The notes below the pieces were generated by a model, which searched no databases, was not told the origin of the DNA, and worked only from the letters and a program-made list of their open reading frames with translations. Both the position numbers and the translations under genes were made by a program. From Clostridia bacterium (GTDB lineage: Bacteria > Bacillota > Clostridia > Christensenellales > UBA1242), in assembly GCA_017473285.1 (NCBI GenBank), contig JAFULP010000012.1, forward strand, positions 1 through 9,823: DNA of 9,823 bases. The letters are read 5' to 3'. How positions within the stretch are numbered: position 1 is the first letter of the stretch; every line of letters begins with the position of its first letter. Of this stretch, positions 7,301 through 9,823 are shown piece after piece.

Positions 7301-7861
7301 GCTTGAACCGTTAGATGTTGCTGGAATGATGTTTTTAGCAGTGTTTTCAGCAGCAAATTCCCAACTATAAGCAACGCCCTTAACTTGAACTGTTTGAGTG
7401 TCACCATAGTAAGTTTTAGCGCCATCCACTACCTTATATTGAATAGTGTAACTACCCTTACCAATAATTGTAGGTTGAATATATGCCACTTCGCTAGCAG
7501 TTGTAGCAACAGTTTCCTTATCAGCCTTTAGTAGTGTAAAGTAGTTAATTTCGCTAACTTTACCATCTTTGTATGTTTTGCCATCTTTACAATTATAGGT
7601 ATAAGTGTATCCGCTTCTGTCCTTAACTTCAATTTGGCTTACAGCATCAGCCGAAGCATTTTTAACTGTAGGCATAGGGATTAATAAATTTTGACCTGCT
7701 TCAACAGTGCCTGAAATTTTGCCTGTATATATTGCGATTGTATTATCGTCAGGCAATGATACTTGCGCATCAACTGAACTAATTGCAGGGTTAAATATAG
7801 CCATACAAGTAATCAATGCAAATGCGAAGATAAAATAAATAAACTTAGATAATTTTTTCAT
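4301..7861 (-). CDS. Large secreted multi-Ig-like surface protein with C-terminal membrane anchor
   Basis: The 1186-residue protein is of no family I can name. Signal peptide: MKKLSK, hydrophobic core (about 8-24), likely cleavage after SVDA (29-32). C-terminus: membrane helix at about 1146-1169, then a basic tail (KRNKSRRKTVK), so the ectodomain stays anchored in the membrane; no LPXTG sortase motif. The ectodomain is a string of beta-rich modules. Two motifs recur: a proline strand (LLIPMPTV 59-66, YVLPLPKI 189-196, TTLPTPNV 314-321, IINFPSI 547-553, LVELPTVSF 718-726, KIELPVIS 923-930), and a closing strand of the type G-x-Y-x-(V/I)-x-Y-x-(V/A)-x-D-x-x-G-N (364-386, 779-801, 977-998, 1109-1133, weaker at 137-160 and 868-877). 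This is the pattern of bacterial Ig-like domains. Only C18 (in the signal peptide), C91, C740 and C999 are cysteines. The ATG has GGGAG (7873-7869) seven bases upstream. It has its own strong promoter and terminator. C-ending Tyr/Asn codons and AAG are more common than in pepF, suggesting high expression. Adhesion or an envelope role is inference. Confidence 0.88.
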   Translation of the reverse strand: MKKLSKFIYFIFAFALITCMAIFNPAISSVDAQVSLPDDNTIAIYTGKISGTVEAGQNLLIPMPTVKNASADAVSQIEVKDRSGYTYTYNCKDGKTYKDGKVSEINYFTLLKADKETVATTASEVAYIQPTIIGKGSYTIQYKVVDGAKTYYGDTQTVQVKGVAYSWEFAAENTAKNIIPATSNGSSEYVLPLPKIMNTLDAENPTVAQEYTTADLGTNIIITRGGVDVSKIAGVTRVDDGKIYFTPTLEDLALGDSSVANGSDSATYIIKYKSKISAFADRSYTVKVTEDYNTKAELEVSHNSITNVQSGAVTTLPTPNVTDKTHNKSSVEVNTVITIKKGNTAVKLEPNQFEYTFTETGDHTIYYEVEDAYGNKATSAAYSFKVTNSSPYLVTYADSYETTGDNWEDEVVTGVDYIVPSEVGYGGFWLPAIYAEDYVTSYEDMATNKWFSRKLVLSTDSSVYFDIDSNDAEHGNAAYDANKSYNDKVFFQFPGTEEEIKEKYAGATFKLEYTARGENDSPAYATTYTIKVADVDALSYNVDKNLIINFPSINDTIDPNAELKFTSASAKEEPTNSELVADERVEVRTYYYYGDKTEIENAVKTHIENVTADYNSKNSDTYNEKYGYNFDEFITTFTPSHLNKLTSKDGYTTLKLNSNEYTNQSKVTVFAVAINDQNQFVVKAREIAIDNTSETGTPTIVSAVNRYTTGIKYDQNALVELPTVSFTDDIDKRLEVEVRCYVDTPDQTVGVTINRFIEDTVNNRWGIEIAELTTTYAGTYYVIYTATDDAGNKVSYVSTFEVANTEKAEIDIENGANITANIGEEVVLNLSLTGKGEYTNVVYNIAWGENKPSGLGSQPNSFKFNKAGTYTATVTATYMLNGTPQTAELGGGPVTITINEPEMEWEDGIDELLANRTANLNEKIELPVISVSENGVEINATPKVVFTDKNGTETEVEVKFDEENFNNYYFTAEKDGVYTVTYTATTDYNSDSKSFTVTCGDYYDPTIIIDSNKLQDSKITYNGQDITLNVKSFKQETVNDVKQDGKYILTIVATEGEKELFSYDIKVSLKDMDTNKATVDLTTDNYSFELSGDAFTSEGTNTWAINGVGNYELKLTVKDANGNATTKSINFSVVNKSEPKSVKDNVVGIVLIVVSVVILGGVILFFALAGKRNKSRRKTVKTENKD

Positions 7862-7893
7862 TGATAGTCTCCCATATTTTGTTTAACAATGCT

Positions 7894-7922
7894 ATTGTAA
7901 ATAATATTTATTTTTTTGTCAA
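7894..7922 (-). promoter_or_regulatory. Strong sigma-A promoter of the surface-protein gene
   Basis: A perfect -35 TTGACA (7922-7917), 17-base A/T spacer, and -10 TACAAT (7899-7894; 5/6). Predicted start is near 7887 with a leader of about 25 bases. This is the closest match to consensus in the window. A TTTGTCGAAA motif and a degenerate neighbour lie directly upstream of the -35. Confidence 0.85.
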
Positions 7923-7927
7923 CGATT

Positions 7928-7944
7928 TTTCGACAAATTAGACA
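7928..7944 (-). promoter_or_regulatory. Tandem Spo0A-box-like sites upstream of the surface-protein promoter
   Basis: The minus strand has TGTCTAA (7944-7938, one mismatch) and an exact 0A box TGTCGAA (7935-7929), offset by 9 bases and in the same orientation. The exact box lies 6 bases upstream of the -35, about -42 to -48 from the predicted start, where Spo0A commonly contacts sigma-A polymerase. Known tandem 0A boxes are usually offset by about 10 bp, so the fit is close, not perfect. Functional assignment is inference. Confidence 0.5.
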
Positions 7945-8029
7945 AATTTAAATAAATCTTTTTTACGCATTGATGATATTGATAGTTTGTTTAGGGGCTC
8001 AAAATATTATTAGCCGAATAAACACTAGT

Positions 8030-8039
8030 TTTGTCGAAA
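8030..8039 (+). promoter_or_regulatory. Distal Spo0A-box-like motif between rluD and the surface-protein gene
   Basis: TTTGTCGAAA on the plus strand, identical to the 10-mers at 319-328 and 7928-7937 but inverted relative to the latter, and about 100 bases from it. It ends 3 bases before the rluD stop codon. It could be a distal site for looping or cooperative binding, or a chance copy. Confidence 0.35.
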
Positions 8040-8042
8040 TGA

Positions 8043-8939
8043 TTAATTTAGCTTAGATAGTATTGCCTTATAGTTGTCCGGCAAGTCGGCTTCAAAGGTC
8101 ATAATTTGATTGGTGCTTGGGTGCACAAAACTAATTTTGTAGGCAAACAATAGTTGTCCTTTAGTTTTAATGCCTTTATCCACACCGCCATACAACTCAT
8201 CGCCCACGATTGCGTGGTTCAAACTTTTCAAATGCGCCCTAATTTGATGCGTTCTGCCCGTTTTTAGCACGCATCTAAGCAATGTGTAATGCTCGTACAC
8301 TTTATGTATGTAAAAGTCGGTATAACTATACTTACCCACACTTTCGTTAACTATTGCCATTTGCTTGCGGTTTTTAGGATTGCGCCCAATATAGCTCTCC
8401 ACTGCAAAGTTATGTTTAATCCGCCCTTTTACCAATGCCAAATACTCACGATTTAAAGTCTTGTCTTTTAGTTGCGCTTGCAAGGCTTTGTGTGCCATAT
8501 CGTTTTTAGCCACCAGCATCAGCCCCGAAGTATCCTTGTCCAGCCTATGCACAATTCCAGGACGCAAAACCCCATTGATTGTACTTAAATCCTTAATATG
8601 ATACATCAACGCATTTACTAGCGTACCGCTTTTGGTGGTAGAACAAGGATGAACCACCAAGCCCGCTTGCTTGTTGATTACCAACAAGTCCTTGTCTTCA
8701 TACACAATGTTAAGCGGAATGTTTTGCGGTTCGGTGGAAATTGTTTCCACTGGCGGAAAGTCAACGCTTACAATATCGCCCACTTTCAACTTATACCCCG
8801 CCTTTACCACTTTATCGTTTACCATCACACGATTATTATCAATCAATGTTTTTATATACGACCTTGTGCAATCGCTAAACTTGGCGCTTACAAATACATC
8901 CAACCTAATATTGCTTACATCACATTTAATTTGTTCCAT
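8043..8939 (-). CDS. rluD: 23S rRNA pseudouridine synthase, RluD/RluA family
   Basis: The 298-residue enzyme isomerises uridine to pseudouridine in large-subunit rRNA. An S4-type RNA-binding domain occupies about 11-60 (SYIKTLIDNNRVMVNDKVVK, GYKLKVGDIV), followed by the catalytic domain: LLVINKQAGLVVHP (85-98), then RPGIVHRLDKDTSGLMLVAK (126-145) with catalytic Asp D134 in HRLD, REYLALVKG (164-172), LKTGRTHQIRAHL (225-237) and HAIVGDELYGG (242-252). Length and motif order are normal for the RluD/YlyB group; the exact target uridines are not certain. The ATG at 8939 is preferred over an in-frame ATG at 8993 because the protein then begins as its family does and GGCGG precedes it; the longer form would add a Cys-rich stretch read from inside lspA. 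The start overlaps the end of lspA by 14 bases, indicating translational coupling. Confidence 0.93.
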   Translation of the reverse strand: MEQIKCDVSNIRLDVFVSAKFSDCTRSYIKTLIDNNRVMVNDKVVKAGYKLKVGDIVSVDFPPVETISTEPQNIPLNIVYEDKDLLVINKQAGLVVHPCSTTKSGTLVNALMYHIKDLSTINGVLRPGIVHRLDKDTSGLMLVAKNDMAHKALQAQLKDKTLNREYLALVKGRIKHNFAVESYIGRNPKNRKQMAIVNESVGKYSYTDFYIHKVYEHYTLLRCVLKTGRTHQIRAHLKSLNHAIVGDELYGGVDKGIKTKGQLLFAYKISFVHPSTNQIMTFEADLPDNYKAILSKLN

Positions 8940-9402
8940 TTTTGTCCGCCTTTGATAAGAATATAAAGTGCACACACACCAACACCGCTCCAATCACTAT
9001 GCAACAATCGGCAAAGTTGAATATTGGAAAACTTTTCCAAAAGTCAAACATAATAAAATCCCTAACATAGCCAAGTGCAATGCGGTCGATAAAATTTCCC
9101 AGCGCACCCGCCAGTATCAAGCCAAAGCCTATAGTGTATGTTTTAGTTTTAATTTTTAAACTAAAGTCCGCAAACAGCATAGCCACAACTATAATTATGC
9201 TTAATATTATTAAAAAAGTTGTGCTTTTGGAAAAAATTCCAAAAGCAGCCCCCGTATTGCCCCCATTGGTTTGGAAAGCAATTATATATGGTATAATCTT
9301 AGTATAACTAATGTCGCTAAACAAATGCTTTGATATCAAATCAATTGCCAGTGCCACGACAATAATTATAGCCATTATAATATATTTTGTTTTAAATTTC
9401 AT
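8926..9402 (-). CDS. lspA: Lipoprotein signal peptidase (signal peptidase II)
   Basis: The 158-residue integral membrane aspartic protease cleaves the signal peptide of diacylated prolipoproteins ahead of the lipid-bearing cysteine. Four hydrophobic segments lie at about 7-24, 62-80, 90-105 and 127-149. Conserved family elements are present: D21 with ISK (21-25), NTGAAFGIF (49-57), GALGNFIDRI (99-108), GYVRDF (111-116) and FNFAD (128-132). The catalytic aspartates are D115 and D132. FNFAD is followed by two cysteines where most relatives have small polar residues, a minor variation. The ATG at 9402 has AAAGGAC a few bases upstream; the preceding sepF stop TAA is only 1 base away. Its position just before rluD is the conserved lspA-rluD arrangement of Bacillota. 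Confidence 0.96.
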   Translation of the reverse strand: MKFKTKYIIMAIIIVVALAIDLISKHLFSDISYTKIIPYIIAFQTNGGNTGAAFGIFSKSTTFLIILSIIIVVAMLFADFSLKIKTKTYTIGFGLILAGALGNFIDRIALGYVRDFIMFDFWKSFPIFNFADCCIVIGAVLVCVHFIFLSKADKNGTN

Positions 9403-9403
9403 T

Positions 9404-9823
9404 TTAGTCCTTTTTGTCCGGTGTCAAAATCTTTTTACCCTCAGGTGTGATAATAAAACTATCGTCCTTAAACCTATGAATACTACCATTAAGTCCATAT
9501 ATTGCGCCACTAATAAAGTCCAACACTCTGGTAAGGTCCTCGTCGCCAATTTTTTCCAAATCAAGCATAACTGATTGATTTTGACGCAAGCAGTCTACCG
9601 CACTTTGAATTTCCTTCATACTGGTAGGACAATATATAATAAGGTTATCACGCATACCCATATTAAATGCGTCCATTTGAAAATTGTTGCGTATAGGTGT
9701 GCTTTCGCTTGTGGCATCGCCTTGCCTAATATGCATATTAAAATTGGCATACTTGTCGTCAACAGGTTCTTCCACCACCGTTTTATCTTTCTTTTTGGAG
9801 TCAAAGCCTAACCCCATCATTAG
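9404..9823 (-). CDS. sepF: Cell division protein SepF (5' end probably outside the window)
   Basis: SepF binds FtsZ and tethers and bundles FtsZ filaments at the membrane. The visible 138-139 residues contain a variable, acidic linker (about 8-45) and the compact SepF core (about 58-127, counted from the ATG at 9820): DNLIIYCPTSMKEIQSAVDC, VMLDLEKI (84-91), the family signature DFISGAIYGLNG (101-112), then IHRFKDDSFIITPE. The frame is open to the window edge (Leu codon at 9823-9821 before two ATGs). No Shine-Dalgarno is visible, and the N-terminal amphipathic membrane helix typical of SepF is only partly present (LMMGLGF), so the real start is probably upstream. The C-terminal tail is lysine-rich. 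It leads the sepF-lspA-rluD operon, with 1 base between its stop and lspA. Confidence 0.9.
   Translation of the reverse strand, partial: LMMGLGFDSKKKDKTVVEEPVDDKYANFNMHIRQGDATSESTPIRNNFQMDAFNMGMRDNLIIYCPTSMKEIQSAVDCLRQNQSVMLDLEKIGDEDLTRVLDFISGAIYGLNGSIHRFKDDSFIITPEGKKILTPDKKD

Noticed and set aside
7795..7861. Lipoprotein signal in the large surface protein (LITC near residue 18)
   Set aside because: Thr precedes the Cys, the Cys lies inside the hydrophobic core, and a standard cleavage site (VDA) follows at residue 32.
8015..8036. Hairpin CGAATAAAC / GTTTTGTCG downstream of rluD as a terminator
   Set aside because: Two mismatches in nine pairs and no T-run on the minus strand; it also overlaps the Spo0A-like motif at 8030-8039. 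At best a weak terminator.
7923..8042. Riboswitch or small RNA in the gap between rluD and the surface-protein gene
   Set aside because: The predicted surface-protein leader is only about 25 bases, and no conserved aptamer core or multi-stem structure is visible; only the promoter, 0A-like boxes and a weak hairpin are seen.
8940..8993. Upstream ATG adding 18 residues to RluD
   Set aside because: The extension lies inside lspA, is Cys-rich and unlike the family N-terminus; the ATG at 8939 gives a normal RluD start.
8649..9574. Plus-strand open frames opposite rluD and lspA
   Set aside because: No ribosome-binding sites, no recognisable motifs, and they lie wholly opposite well-supported conserved genes.

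Overview
This is a low-GC window (roughly one third G+C by eye). Every gene I can support is on the minus strand, so transcription runs from high to low coordinates. The mix of sepF, a Bacillota-style lspA-rluD pair, purine-rich Shine-Dalgarno sites and sigma-A-like promoters with 17-base spacers points to a low-GC Bacillota, probably a clostridial lineage. I cannot name a species.

In transcription order: (1) 9823-8043 is a compact operon, sepF (divisome membrane anchor, 5' end probably outside the window), lspA (lipoprotein signal peptidase) and rluD (23S rRNA pseudouridine synthase). Its genes are 1 nt apart or overlap. (2) 7861-4301 is one monocistronic gene for an 1186-residue secreted, multi-Ig-like, C-terminally membrane-anchored surface protein. 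It has the best promoter in the window and ends at a perfect 15-bp hairpin terminator. (3) 4069-3314 is a small monotopic phosphoglycosyl transferase (bacterial sugar transferase family) with an unusual C-terminal tail; it has its own promoter and terminator. (4) 3131-1374 is an M3-family oligoendopeptidase F with a clean sigma-A promoter. (5) 1227-490 is a two-gene operon of small paralogues, each with a winged-helix-like N-terminal domain and a single C-terminal membrane helix; I do not recognise the family. It ends at a 12-bp hairpin terminator. (6) 286-1 is the 5' end of uvrB, running off the window.

Most of the window is housekeeping. The two parts that look least described are the tail-anchored winged-helix-like pair and the large Ig-repeat surface protein. 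The 10-mer TTTGTCGAAA also occurs three times, only between genes: twice around the surface-protein promoter and once in front of uvrB. It contains the Spo0A box (TGTCGAA). One copy, with a degenerate tandem neighbour, sits just upstream of the surface-protein -35, where an activator would bind. This suggests, but does not prove, Spo0A-type control of the surface protein.

No tRNA, rRNA, CRISPR array, insertion sequence or clear riboswitch was seen. No stretch longer than about 231 bases lacks a gene; the gaps hold the promoters, terminators and motifs listed below.
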